Shown: in pieces, positions 1 through 7,775 of the stretch
Layout: each line of letters opens with the position of its first letter
Position numbering within the stretch: the stretch's first letter is position 1
From: Candidatus Hydrogenedentota bacterium
GTDB lineage: Bacteria > Hydrogenedentota > Hydrogenedentia > Hydrogenedentales > SLHB01
NCBI GenBank assembly: GCA_003557825.1
Contig: PWNM01000550.1
Coordinates: forward strand, 1 to 20,033
Reading direction: 5' to 3'
Length of the DNA: 20,033 nt
Translations under genes and position numbers: made by a program
The notes under the pieces: model-generated
Seen by the model: only the letters and a program-made list of their open reading frames with translations
The model's database searches: none
Told to the model about the DNA's origin: nothing

Positions 1-2
1 AA

Positions 3-128
3 GTTGCGCAATCCTACGGCGTGATCAGCATTCCGCACCTTGTCTTGGTGGACCCCGATGGCAATGTCCGCGGCAGTTACATGATGGGCAGCGCCCTGCG
101 CGACGCAATCGACGAGTTCGTTGACTAA
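3..128 (+). CDS. Thioredoxin-like protein, C-terminal fragment
   Basis: The reading frame is open from the window edge and ends in TAA at 126-128, giving the last 41 residues of a protein that begins upstream. The fragment reads GVISIPHLVLVDPDGNVRG and then a short helical tail. This is the usual end of a thioredoxin or TlpA/ResA fold: the Ile-Pro is the cis-proline next to the active site, followed by a strand and the DPDG turn. The catalytic CxxC and any signal peptide lie outside the window, so whether it reduces or merely scaffolds cannot be judged. It lies 33 bp upstream of the lipoprotein gene on the same strand and may be co-transcribed with it. Family confidence is good; subfamily is unknown. 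Confidence 0.7.
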   Translation, partial: VAQSYGVISIPHLVLVDPDGNVRGSYMMGSALRDAIDEFVD

Positions 129-161
129 ACGAATAGAGCAATTGGATAAAAAGGAGACCGG

Positions 162-1124
162 ATGCGAAGCATACGCTGGATAGCCGTGGTGGCGATGGCA
201 ACGATAACAGCGCTCGGGTGCGAGACCTTGCCCGAACGAGGGGTGCATTCCATCCCAACGGTGCGCGACTACCGCGCCTTGCCCGATGCGGACCTCGACG
301 AGGCGTCGCGGCGAGTGAAGGAGGCGCTTCGCGCGGGCGCGCTCCATGAGGCTCCCTTCGAGACCCTCTCAGCGGCGGCCTATCTTGAAATGGCCCGCGG
401 ACTGCATGCCCAGGGCGATCGCGAAGGGGTGAAAGACTACGCCGCGCTCGCGCGGGACCATGCGGAATCGGCCATCCGCCGAACAGGCGCGCCACAGCGC
501 ATGGCCATGGCGCCCCAATCCTATGACGAGACCCGCGAGCTTTTCGATACCCTTCGTGAACGTTACGAAACCCTCGATGGTTCCGTCGCCCGCGAGGCGG
601 CCCCGGCGCAGTTCGCCCATGCGGTGACGTCATTGAGCCGCGCCGAACACCTTTTGAACAAGCAGGATCAGTGGGAAGCGGCGGCTCGAACCTTGGCAAC
701 CGTGGGCTCGGCCCTGGATGATGTGGAAGCGGCCATTGATGAACTGGCCGTCACCGCGCCAGACAGTATGAGGCCGGATACCCATGATATCGCATGGCCG
801 GAGCCCGATCCGATATATTTCGATTCGCGTAGCGCCGAGTTGTCCCCGGAGGCTCTTGGGTATCTTCGGGGCCTGGCCCTTTTCCTCGAGAGCCTGCCCG
901 AAGCCGAGCTGACCATCGCGGGACATACGGACGATCAGGTATCCGAGGCCCAGGCGATGGCCCTATCCCGTCGCCGGGCACAGACCGTACATGACGAGCT
1001 TGTGATTCTTGCTCCGGAACTCCAGGTCAATGTGACCTTCCACGGGGCATCGCAACCCGTGGCGGACAACCGGACAGAGGACGGACGGGCAGCCAATCGT
1101 CGCGTCGAATTGCGCTTCGAATAG
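162..1124 (+). CDS. OmpA-family outer-membrane lipoprotein
   Basis: This is a 320-residue protein with an N-terminal signal (RWIAVVAMATITALGC) ending in a lipobox; Cys20 would be lipidated. Residues about 25-210 are mainly helical, with no family I recognise. Residues about 213-320 form an OmpA C-terminal peptidoglycan-binding domain: IYFDS start, the IAGHTDD motif, LSRRRAQTV helix, and the closing GRAANRRVEL motif. Such Pal-like proteins anchor the outer membrane or its partners to the cell wall. The start is supported by AAGGAG a few bases upstream. The gene follows the thioredoxin-like gene closely and is followed by a strong hairpin. The domain call is confident; the role of the helical part is unknown. 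Confidence 0.88.
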   Translation: MRSIRWIAVVAMATITALGCETLPERGVHSIPTVRDYRALPDADLDEASRRVKEALRAGALHEAPFETLSAAAYLEMARGLHAQGDREGVKDYAALARDHAESAIRRTGAPQRMAMAPQSYDETRELFDTLRERYETLDGSVAREAAPAQFAHAVTSLSRAEHLLNKQDQWEAAARTLATVGSALDDVEAAIDELAVTAPDSMRPDTHDIAWPEPDPIYFDSRSAELSPEALGYLRGLALFLESLPEAELTIAGHTDDQVSEAQAMALSRRRAQTVHDELVILAPELQVNVTFHGASQPVADNRTEDGRAANRRVELRFE

Positions 1125-1133
1125 GAAATGAAC

Positions 1134-1165
1134 CGGCCCGGCGCAGGATGGCCTACGCCGGGCCG
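1134..1165. terminator. Perfect 10-bp inverted repeat between convergent genes
   Basis: CGGCCCGGCG (1134-1143) and its exact complement CGCCGGGCCG (1156-1165) flank a 12-nt loop. The hairpin sits 9 bp after the OmpA-like gene stop and about 40 bp from the end of the convergent peroxiredoxin gene, which is the expected place for a bidirectional terminator. There is only a weak T-rich run after it (CTGTTT on +), so it is not a textbook intrinsic terminator in either direction. Confidence 0.6.
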
Positions 1166-1207
1166 CTGTTTGGAGCCTCAACATGAGGCAGGCCATGGAG
1201 GAGAAAT

Positions 1208-1828
1208 CTACTCGTCGTCGGTGATGCTCTCTTCGTTTAATTTCGCGATGTGTTCCATCATGGGTTTTTCCGCTTCGCCAATGACATAGTCGAGGTCGAT
1301 GTACCGCACGACGCCCTCCTTGTCGATGAGATAGACGCTACGTTTGCTCAGTTCCATCTCGCCAAACTCGACCACGGGTGCGCCATACGCTTTCACGATG
1401 GCATGATCCGCGTCGCCCACCACAGGGAAGGGCAGGTTGTACTCTTCGCGAAACTTGTCGCTTTCTTCTTGAGTATCGACGCTGATGGCCACAATGGCCG
1501 TATCTGCCGAGGCGAAGTCCTCGATTTCATCCCGATAGCCGCAAAGCTGGGCGGTACAGCCAGGGGTAAAGGCCTTGGGATAGAACGCCAGGACCACGTT
1601 CTTCTCGCCTCGGTAGTCGGACAGCGCCTCGGGCCACTCGAGGGCGTCCTCGCCTTCCTTGGGTTCGGGGGGTTCAGGCAGCTTAAAATCCGGCGCTTCA
1701 TCTCCCACCTTGATAGGCTCCGTCGTATCCGTCTCGTGGTCGGCGCCATGGGCCTTCATCGGGCCTCCCCATCCAACAATAGCAATCGTAATCGAAAGGA
1801 CCGCGCCCAACGTCTTCCAGGTTTTCAT
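1208..1828 (-). CDS. Exported thioredoxin-dependent peroxiredoxin (PrxQ/BCP type)
   Basis: This 206-residue protein reduces hydroperoxides, in its family using thioredoxin as reductant. The N-terminus (KTWKTLGAVLSITIAIVGWGG) looks like a signal peptide or anchor ending near AHGAD, so the enzyme is probably periplasmic. The core starts at VGDEAPDFKLP. The peroxidatic Cys91 lies in FTPGCT and the likely resolving Cys96 is five residues later (CTAQLC), the spacing typical of PrxQ/BCP. An insertion of acidic and Pro-rich residues lies at about 51-66. The start at 1828 is preferred because GGAG lies 7 bases upstream; a start 15 codons earlier is open but lacks this. It is convergent with the OmpA-like gene. 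The upstream thioredoxin-like protein could be a partner, but that is inference. Confidence 0.9.
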   Translation of the reverse strand: MKTWKTLGAVLSITIAIVGWGGPMKAHGADHETDTTEPIKVGDEAPDFKLPEPPEPKEGEDALEWPEALSDYRGEKNVVLAFYPKAFTPGCTAQLCGYRDEIEDFASADTAIVAISVDTQEESDKFREEYNLPFPVVGDADHAIVKAYGAPVVEFGEMELSKRSVYLIDKEGVVRYIDLDYVIGEAEKPMMEHIAKLNEESITDDE

Positions 1829-1921
1829 ACACCATCTCCACAACATTTGGTTATTCCCGTTTTCAGTTTGCACAACTGGTAAACACCAGCTTGGAGGCGT
1901 TTCTTCCGGAGTGTGAGATGG

Positions 1922-3043
1922 TTAGAGCTGCGCTGGTTTCGGTTCGGGCGGTTTGGGCAGACCCAAGGTAAGCACGCGAAAGAGAAATGCCAGGGGAAGG
2001 TTGAACCGACCCAACGTCTTGCTAAGGAAAACCGTCGCATAGACGCTTCGGCGCGAGATTTTAACTTCATTGCCGGACGTAAAATCCCGCCGCTTGTTGA
2101 TGTTGCGCAACGTAAGCACCGCCATGCCCAGCGCATAGAGACAAAATCGCCGAATGCCGGATTGGGCAGGGGGAATCAACAGCGTATATTGGAGCGCATT
2201 GGCAAGGTGATAACGTGCCACGCCGATCAAATGGCCAAGCCCTTCCTCAAAGGCGGCATCGCGCTGCTCCGGAGAGAGGTTCGCCAGATCGAATCCAGCT
2301 TGGTCGAAGGTACTGCGAGGCAACCAACAGACCGATCGTTCCTTGTCGGCCCATATATCCTTCAAGATATTGGTCATCTGCAACCCTTGGCCGAAGGACG
2401 CCGCCAGTTGGGACAGCTCGAACCGACGCTTGGCAATGTCCGGACAGTGGTTGCAGAACAATTCGGTGAGCATCTCGCCCACAACGCCCGCCACGTGATA
2501 GCAATAGGTATCCATATGGCGTTCATCTTTTAGCCCTTCGGTGAACTGCCCTTCTTGAAATACCTCCATACCCTCGACCATGGTCTGGACACAGGTATGC
2601 AGCGCTTGTTGATCCGCCGGGCTAAACTGGCGTGTGATGCGCAACACCCGGGGCGTATCACGAACAAGGAGCCGCTCGTCTTCTGTGGAACTATCGTCAA
2701 GCCGAGGATAGAGGGCCTCCGCAAATGTCTCCGCCGATTGCTCCCCTGCGACGGCGGCGACAAAGTGCTCGGAGAATGCTTTCTTCTCCTCGACCGTAAG
2801 GGCGGTGGAATCTTCGATGGTGTCAGCGATCCGGCACAGCAAATACGCATTGGCCACAACGGTACGAAGCTCGCCGGGCAATTCGGGAATCGTCAGCGCA
2901 AAAGTGCGCGATACCCCCTGGAGCATGTCATCTTGCCATGCTAAATCCGCTTCGGATGCCGGGGACATGGACTGTACCATTGGTGCTTCAGAACTCACTG
3001 TGGTCCTCGGGAATTTAGTTGACTGCTCCAAGCCTTCTAACAT
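1922..3043 (-). CDS. Squalene/phytoene synthase family, probably squalene synthase
   Basis: The family joins two prenyl diphosphates head to head; squalene synthase condenses two farnesyl diphosphates and reduces the product to squalene for hopanoid or sterol synthesis. The protein is 373 residues, nearer to squalene synthases of the eukaryote type than to the shorter HpnC/HpnD proteins (about 280). Visible motifs are the first Asp-rich site DTIED (residues 74-78), YCYHVAGVVG (180-189), and the second metal site NILKDIWADKE (about 225-235). The tail is hydrophobic and then Pro-rich, and may touch the membrane. The start is uncertain: ATG at 3043 has no clear ribosome site, and ATG at 2980 or 2968 would still keep the whole catalytic core. 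A good promoter lies at 3169-3197. Phytoene synthase is the alternative; no other carotenoid or hopanoid gene is in the window. Confidence 0.85.
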   Translation of the reverse strand: MLEGLEQSTKFPRTTVSSEAPMVQSMSPASEADLAWQDDMLQGVSRTFALTIPELPGELRTVVANAYLLCRIADTIEDSTALTVEEKKAFSEHFVAAVAGEQSAETFAEALYPRLDDSSTEDERLLVRDTPRVLRITRQFSPADQQALHTCVQTMVEGMEVFQEGQFTEGLKDERHMDTYCYHVAGVVGEMLTELFCNHCPDIAKRRFELSQLAASFGQGLQMTNILKDIWADKERSVCWLPRSTFDQAGFDLANLSPEQRDAAFEEGLGHLIGVARYHLANALQYTLLIPPAQSGIRRFCLYALGMAVLTLRNINKRRDFTSGNEVKISRRSVYATVFLSKTLGRFNLPLAFLFRVLTLGLPKPPEPKPAQL

Positions 3044-3168
3044 CGGCGCGCCGCTGCGACCTCATGCTGCACGCGTTCATCCCAGCTCGCAGGGACTGAA
3101 CATTCCCGCAGATGGCATCAAACGTGTGCAGAGTGACTCCAGCCGACCGCATTGCCATCAACAGGTCA

Positions 3169-3197
3169 AGAGTATTCCCCTCGGCAGCAATTGTCAA
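3169..3197 (-). promoter_or_regulatory. Sigma-70-type promoter for the squalene synthase gene
   Basis: Read on the minus strand, TTGACA (3192-3197) is followed after exactly 17 bases by TACTCT (3169-3174). The -35 is perfect and the -10 matches 4 of 6 bases. Transcription would start near 3162, about 120 bases before the ATG at 3043. It lies in the gap after the ABC permease gene, which suggests the synthase has its own transcript. Confidence 0.6.
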
Positions 3198-3207
3198 CTC
3201 CTGGGTA

Positions 3208-3248
3208 ATCGCACCCCACACACAAATCCTCATCTATGAGGGTGCGAT
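3208..3248. terminator. Nested inverted repeats at the end of the ABC permease gene
   Basis: ATCGCACCC (3208-3216) pairs perfectly with GGGTGCGAT (3240-3248). Inside it a smaller hairpin, CCTCA (3228-3232) with TGAGG (3237-3241), overlaps the outer arm and could form instead. On the minus strand the small hairpin is followed by ATTTGTGTG. The position 20 bp after the permease stop and just before the next promoter fits a terminator, but the T run is imperfect. Confidence 0.4.
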
Positions 3249-3267
3249 ATTATCAGCGAAACCTGAA

Positions 3268-5247
3268 TCAGTTTTTCATGCCTGTGAGTGCAATACCTTG
3301 GATGAACTGCCGCTGGGCGACGAAGAACAGAATAATCACCGGCATAGTCATCAACACCGACGCAGCCATCATTAGTCCAAAGTTCCCGGCCTGGAAGGCC
3401 TGCAAGGCAAATAAGCCCAGGCTCAACGGATACAGCTCCTGGTCGCTCAAGTAGATGAGGGGCATCATGAACTCGTTCCAAATCATAATAAACGTAAAGA
3501 TGCCGATGGTCGCCAAGGCCGGTTTGATCAACGGCAAAATGACCCGCGTATAGATCCCGAGATAGCCGCACCCGTCGATCTTGGCGCTATCTTCGAGGTC
3601 CGTGGGAATCCCTTTCATGAACTGTCGCAGCAGGAAAATAAAGAAGGGGCTCCCAAAAAACGCCGGTACCCAGAGGGGATAGAGCGTGTTGTACCATCCG
3701 ATATTCTTCACGATTAGGAACACGGGGATCATGGTTACCTGGGGCGGAATCATCAAAGTTGCCAACACGAAAATAAAACAGGCATCGCGCCCCGGCCAAC
3801 GCAATCGGGCAAAAGCAAATGCTACCAACGACGACCCGATGAGCTGACCCGCAATGTTCATCACCACCAAGAAAACACTGTTCCGAATGTAGGTAAACAA
3901 CGGAACCATCTCGGCTACGGTACGATAGTTATCGAGGAACTTATTCCACGTGGCAACCGGTCGAGACTGATACGTGAGCGCAAGGGTGATCCGGAGGGCA
4001 TTCCCTTCTTCAAAGTCCGATGTGCCCGCCTCGCGCAGGTTAAACCACGTCTGCATCATCAGCGGATCATCCTCCACAAATGGCATGCGCCAGGTGAACT
4101 CTTGATTCCGATCGCTCCCCAGATAGCCCGGCTGCACCCCTTCAAACCGGCGCCCCTCTGCTTCGATGACAGGATGAACCGCATGCCACGACCGATCGCC
4201 GTGGACCTGTATGCTGACGTCACGAAGCTCCTTGAGGGACATCTCCATGGGGACAGTCGTTTGCAGCTCCACGACCCGTTCATTGGCAAAGGAATAGTGA
4301 ATTTCCTGCCCTGGTCGAGGGACGCCTTCCTCCCGCAATACCAGGGTGGCATCGCCCGAGATCACTTCCCAATCAAAGCCATTCTCTTGAGTGGGTTCTT
4401 CTAAAGCGAGAACATCCCATCCTTGGAGCATCACGTGCGAAACCGCAGCCCGGCGGTATACCGTATCGAAGACCTCCTCGACAAGCTCGACATCCACCCG
4501 ATCGGCGAACCACGCGGCGGTAAACTCGGGCACGACCTCAAACAACTCCTCGGGCGCCTCCTCGATGATTTCTTTGATCAAAGCCTTGGCGAGATTCGAG
4601 TCATCCAGGTGTTCATGTAAATGCTCGGGCAGCTCGGGAGCCAGGTTCACGGTCCGCGCGGTAACCGAAGCCTGAACCACTTCGAGTTGCCGCGCCCAGT
4701 TATCGCGTCCCACCGTTTCCGGCTGGGGGATCGGATCAAGTGGGTCAGCGTGGGGATCGAAAACAAAGACCGATACCTCCGTGATCAACGGCACGTCCAC
4801 CCGTTCGGCAAACCAAGCGGCCACCGTTTGGGGAGGGGCGGCAAAGATCCACCGGGGCGCACGAGGAATCAGACGAATAAAAACTCCATCGGTCAAATCA
4901 GGCTCGGTGAGATAGGGCCGATAGAACTCGGGCAGGTCATCGGCCAACTCGACGATCCGTTCCATAATCGCTTCCCGAATCGGGTCTTTGGCCCGCTCCC
5001 AATTTTCCGCAGACACACCGGATGGTCGCATCACAACTTCGTTTTCGCGCAACGAAATATAGGGCGATTCAACGACTCCATCTGGAATCTCGGGTATCCA
5101 TCGGGGCGGATACATTTCGTCGGGAACCTTGAAACTGGTACTGAACAACCAGATAAAGGGAATCGCAAACACGAACGATCCCAAGATAAGTACTGCATGT
5201 AGAAAGACCCGTCGGGCGCCCCGCTCATACTTGGTTATCCGTCTCAC
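3268..5247 (-). CDS. MalG-type ABC sugar permease with a very large extracytoplasmic insert
   Basis: This 659-residue protein is an inner-membrane permease of the carbohydrate-uptake (MalG/CUT1) family, whose members are usually about 280 residues. Membrane segment 1 is at about 15-37. The rest of the permease core starts near WNKFLDNY (434) with four to five further segments, the EAA loop EDSAKIDGCGYLGIYTRVILP (552-572) that contacts the ATPase, and the typical WNEFMMPLIYL and C-terminal segments. Residues about 40-430 are extra and should lie outside the membrane. They contain two copies of a module of about 77 residues (82-158 and 183-259) and then a beta-rich region (about 265-425). The start is GTG with AAAGGAG 11 bases upstream. 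It starts 16 bp after the binding-protein/permease fusion gene, so the two form one operon and presumably one importer. The permease call is firm; the insert has no function I can name. Confidence 0.9.
   Translation of the reverse strand: MRRITKYERGARRVFLHAVLILGSFVFAIPFIWLFSTSFKVPDEMYPPRWIPEIPDGVVESPYISLRENEVVMRPSGVSAENWERAKDPIREAIMERIVELADDLPEFYRPYLTEPDLTDGVFIRLIPRAPRWIFAAPPQTVAAWFAERVDVPLITEVSVFVFDPHADPLDPIPQPETVGRDNWARQLEVVQASVTARTVNLAPELPEHLHEHLDDSNLAKALIKEIIEEAPEELFEVVPEFTAAWFADRVDVELVEEVFDTVYRRAAVSHVMLQGWDVLALEEPTQENGFDWEVISGDATLVLREEGVPRPGQEIHYSFANERVVELQTTVPMEMSLKELRDVSIQVHGDRSWHAVHPVIEAEGRRFEGVQPGYLGSDRNQEFTWRMPFVEDDPLMMQTWFNLREAGTSDFEEGNALRITLALTYQSRPVATWNKFLDNYRTVAEMVPLFTYIRNSVFLVVMNIAGQLIGSSLVAFAFARLRWPGRDACFIFVLATLMIPPQVTMIPVFLIVKNIGWYNTLYPLWVPAFFGSPFFIFLLRQFMKGIPTDLEDSAKIDGCGYLGIYTRVILPLIKPALATIGIFTFIMIWNEFMMPLIYLSDQELYPLSLGLFALQAFQAGNFGLMMAASVLMTMPVIILFFVAQRQFIQGIALTGMKN
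4471..4701 (-). repeat. Permease insert, module copy 2 (residues 183-259)
   Basis: This is the second copy of the tandem module, offset by 101 residues from the first. It is more acidic and helical (EIIEEAPEELFEVVPE) than copy 1. It is followed by a region rich in alternating beta-like segments and aromatic residues. Confidence 0.75.
4774..5004 (-). repeat. Permease insert, module copy 1 (residues 82-158)
   Basis: This protein-level repeat aligns without gaps to residues 183-259 of the same protein. Shared anchors are an initial NW, LA..LPE, AP, and the near-identical stretch AAWFAERVDVPL..EV against AAWFADRVDVEL..EV. By hand I count about 29 identities over 77 positions. The DNA itself has diverged, so the duplication is old. 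Confidence 0.75.
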
Positions 5248-5263
5248 AGGTTTCAGGACTCCT

Positions 5264-7687
5264 TTACTTATCGGTCTCGTAATGGACCCAGTGTTTTGAC
5301 ATATAGAGCTGGATCAGCGTCAAGGTCAAGATGATGAAGAACAGGATCCAGGCCATGGCAGAGGCGTAGCCCATTCGCATGTACCGGAACGCATTGTTGA
5401 ATAATGAATAGGCATAGAACAGCGTCGAATTGACCGGTCCGCCCTGCGTCATGATGTAAGCCTGCGCAAAGATCTGAAACGTCATGATCAAGCCCATCAC
5501 CAATTGCAGCAAAATATAGGGACTGATCATGGGCAAGGTGACGTTCAGGAATTTGCGTAACCGTCCCGCGCCGTCGATCTCGGCGGCCTCATACAGGTGC
5601 TGTGGCACCCCCTTTAGTGCGGCCAGCCAAATAATCAGTCCACCGCCGGCGCCCCATAACATCATTAGAATAATGGCCGGTTTACTCCAATTCGGATCCT
5701 GCAGCCAAGCGGGACCGGATATTCCGGCATAGCCCAGCAAGGTATTCAAGATCCCTTCTTGAGGGTTGAATACCCAGATCCATAAAATCGAGGCGGCCAC
5801 AAACGGCATAATCGACGGCAAGAAGAAGAACGTCCGATACACGGCAACCCCTCGGATCTCGTAGTTAAGCAGCATGGCAATTCCCAAGCCCACGGCGATG
5901 CTTAACGGAACACCGAGAGTCATGTAGATCGTGTTCCACAATGATGTATAAAACAAGGGATCCTGGGTAAACAACTCGATGTAGTTGCCCAAACCCACCC
6001 ATTCGGGCGGATGAAATACATCATATTGACAGAAGCTCATGATCAGCGAGAACAGTAACGGCCCCCCGCCGAACACGAGAAATCCCGCGAAGAAGGGCAA
6101 GGCGAACATATAGCCGGCGCGAAACTCCTGCCGGAAATACCCCCGGACGTTGTACTGCCGGTTGGCGTACCAGTACCCGAAGGCGATAAGCAGCGCCATG
6201 ACTGCCGCATAGGCCACCACAATAGGCGCCCACGACAGTTGAACCCGCTCGGGGGGATTGTAGATCCGGTCGAGTTGGCGTTGCACGATGGACGCATGAT
6301 AGTCGAGGGACCTCTGGGCGTTGATCTCGCGGTCCGTGGGATGATACTCCCTGTGAAGCGCTTCCTCCATGCCTTGAACCTGGGCATTCCAGAGCAACTG
6401 GCCGACCGGTGTCACCGGACGATATTTGGCAACGGGCATGGAATCAACAAACACCCGCATCCCATCTTTGTACCGGTCATGAATACTCGGATCAGTATAG
6501 AGGTACTCTTCCATCAACCAATCGGTGATGTCCTTGCGCGCGTGAATGTGGGGAATCCACACATTACCTGTGCCGCGATAGTATTGAACGGACGCCTCGG
6601 CCCGGATCTGGGCGGCACGCTGCGACACCATGTAGCGGATGAACTCCCACGCCTCCTCGGGATGGGATGCGCCTTCAGGGATGACCATAGCAAAACCGCC
6701 CACCCAGCCGAACCGTTCCTTACCTTCAGGAGCCGGCGGAAGGGCCACGCCAAAGCGGATATCCCGTCGGACATTGGCCAACGCGTTAAGGAACCCCGCC
6801 ACGTCAATGCGCATGGCGATACGACCCGACATAAACGGGTCAAGGTCGGCGCCCTGCTGACTGATTTCAAAAGATTGCACTTCTTTGACCCCGCCCATCA
6901 GATCGTACAGGCGGGCCATATATGCGAGGGCTTCGACAATCTCGGGCGAGTTGAGGGTACAGGTCTCCCCGTCGTCACTCATAAACTGTCCGCCGTTCAA
7001 CCATCCATAAATGTACAACCACGAGTTACCGAAATTCGGAATGAACCCTACCCGTTCGAGTTCACCTTCTTCGTTTCGCTCGGTCAGGATTTCCGTAGCG
7101 GCCTCGAGTTGTTCCCACGTCCGGGGCGGACCTACTTGAGTGGGATCATCCGGATCAACGCAGCCGACCTCGATGAGCTCTTCCGCGTGGCGTTCGAAGG
7201 AATCGATGTTGTAATACATCGCCCGGTTGTCGGCATCGATGGGCAGACCATACAAACGGCCTTCATAGAGCCCTTCTTCCCAAACCGGCCGGAAGTAATC
7301 CTCTTGGCGCACGGTAAACTCATCGTCGGGCCGTTCCAGTAGATCCTGTTCTATGAATCCGGTGAGATCCATAAAGGCCCCTTTCGAGGCCCACTCACCC
7401 ACGGCGAACCGGTCGAACCACACCACATCGGGCGGATCGCCTCCGGCGATGCCGCACAATAGCCGTTGGGGATCGCTCGTGCGGTCGATGGAGGCGCTCT
7501 GTGCCATGACAACGCGGATATTCGGTCGCCCGTCCGTGCCGTCGTACATGTTCTCGAAATCGTGGATGAGATCCGACGCGAGAATGTCGTGTTCATTTCC
7601 CCAGTAGTAGATGGTAACCGGATCGTCCGCCGCTGCGGTGAGCGTCATCAGCACACAGACGGCCGCTACCCCAAGCATTCGTTTCAT
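5264..7687 (-). CDS. Fusion of sugar-binding protein and MalF-type ABC permease
   Basis: This 807-residue protein joins two subunits that are normally separate. A signal peptide (MKRMLGVAAVCVLMTLTAAA) leads into an extracellular solute-binding domain of the MalE type (about 20-465; VTIYYWGNEHD start, DVVWFDRFAVGEWA, an AWEFIRYMVS helix). A helical linker follows, then an added membrane segment (about 483-505) that brings the chain back inside. Residues about 515-807 are a MalF-type permease with the EAA loop EAAEIDGAGRLRKFLNVTLP at about 697-716. The binding domain is thus tethered to its own channel. Its partner is the MalG-type gene 16 bp downstream. No ATPase is encoded in the window, so a shared ATPase from elsewhere is needed. 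Start 7687 is chosen for the AAGGGG just upstream and the signal peptide; an open extension to 7798 is unlikely. The substrate is probably a sugar or oligosaccharide, by family only. Confidence 0.92.
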   Translation of the reverse strand: MKRMLGVAAVCVLMTLTAAADDPVTIYYWGNEHDILASDLIHDFENMYDGTDGRPNIRVVMAQSASIDRTSDPQRLLCGIAGGDPPDVVWFDRFAVGEWASKGAFMDLTGFIEQDLLERPDDEFTVRQEDYFRPVWEEGLYEGRLYGLPIDADNRAMYYNIDSFERHAEELIEVGCVDPDDPTQVGPPRTWEQLEAATEILTERNEEGELERVGFIPNFGNSWLYIYGWLNGGQFMSDDGETCTLNSPEIVEALAYMARLYDLMGGVKEVQSFEISQQGADLDPFMSGRIAMRIDVAGFLNALANVRRDIRFGVALPPAPEGKERFGWVGGFAMVIPEGASHPEEAWEFIRYMVSQRAAQIRAEASVQYYRGTGNVWIPHIHARKDITDWLMEEYLYTDPSIHDRYKDGMRVFVDSMPVAKYRPVTPVGQLLWNAQVQGMEEALHREYHPTDREINAQRSLDYHASIVQRQLDRIYNPPERVQLSWAPIVVAYAAVMALLIAFGYWYANRQYNVRGYFRQEFRAGYMFALPFFAGFLVFGGGPLLFSLIMSFCQYDVFHPPEWVGLGNYIELFTQDPLFYTSLWNTIYMTLGVPLSIAVGLGIAMLLNYEIRGVAVYRTFFFLPSIMPFVAASILWIWVFNPQEGILNTLLGYAGISGPAWLQDPNWSKPAIILMMLWGAGGGLIIWLAALKGVPQHLYEAAEIDGAGRLRKFLNVTLPMISPYILLQLVMGLIMTFQIFAQAYIMTQGGPVNSTLFYAYSLFNNAFRYMRMGYASAMAWILFFIILTLTLIQLYMSKHWVHYETDK

Positions 7688-7775
7688 ACCGTGCCCCTTG
7701 TTGAACTGTGGTGATTGATTCATGCATGTGGAGCTTCCGTCCGCGCCGTGACGGACAGGACGCCCCGCTCTTGGG

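Noticed and set aside
1876..1889. CTGGT/ACCAG hairpin upstream of the peroxiredoxin gene as an operator or terminator
   Set aside because: Only 5 bp with a 4-nt loop, which is expected by chance, and no promoter nearby is clear enough to support a role.
3015..3233. 72-codon minus-strand frame between squalene synthase and the permease
   Set aside because: It spans the promoter and the start of the next gene, has no ribosome site that decides and no recognisable sequence.
6239..7342. Open frame of 367 codons on + opposite the binding-protein domain
   Set aside because: It mirrors codon bias of the real gene; no motif is seen and it is opposite a clear signal peptide and binding domain.
7736..7755. 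TCCGTC/GACGGA hairpin as a fumC terminator
   Set aside because: The stem is 6 bp with an 8-nt loop and no T run on the minus strand; too weak to call.
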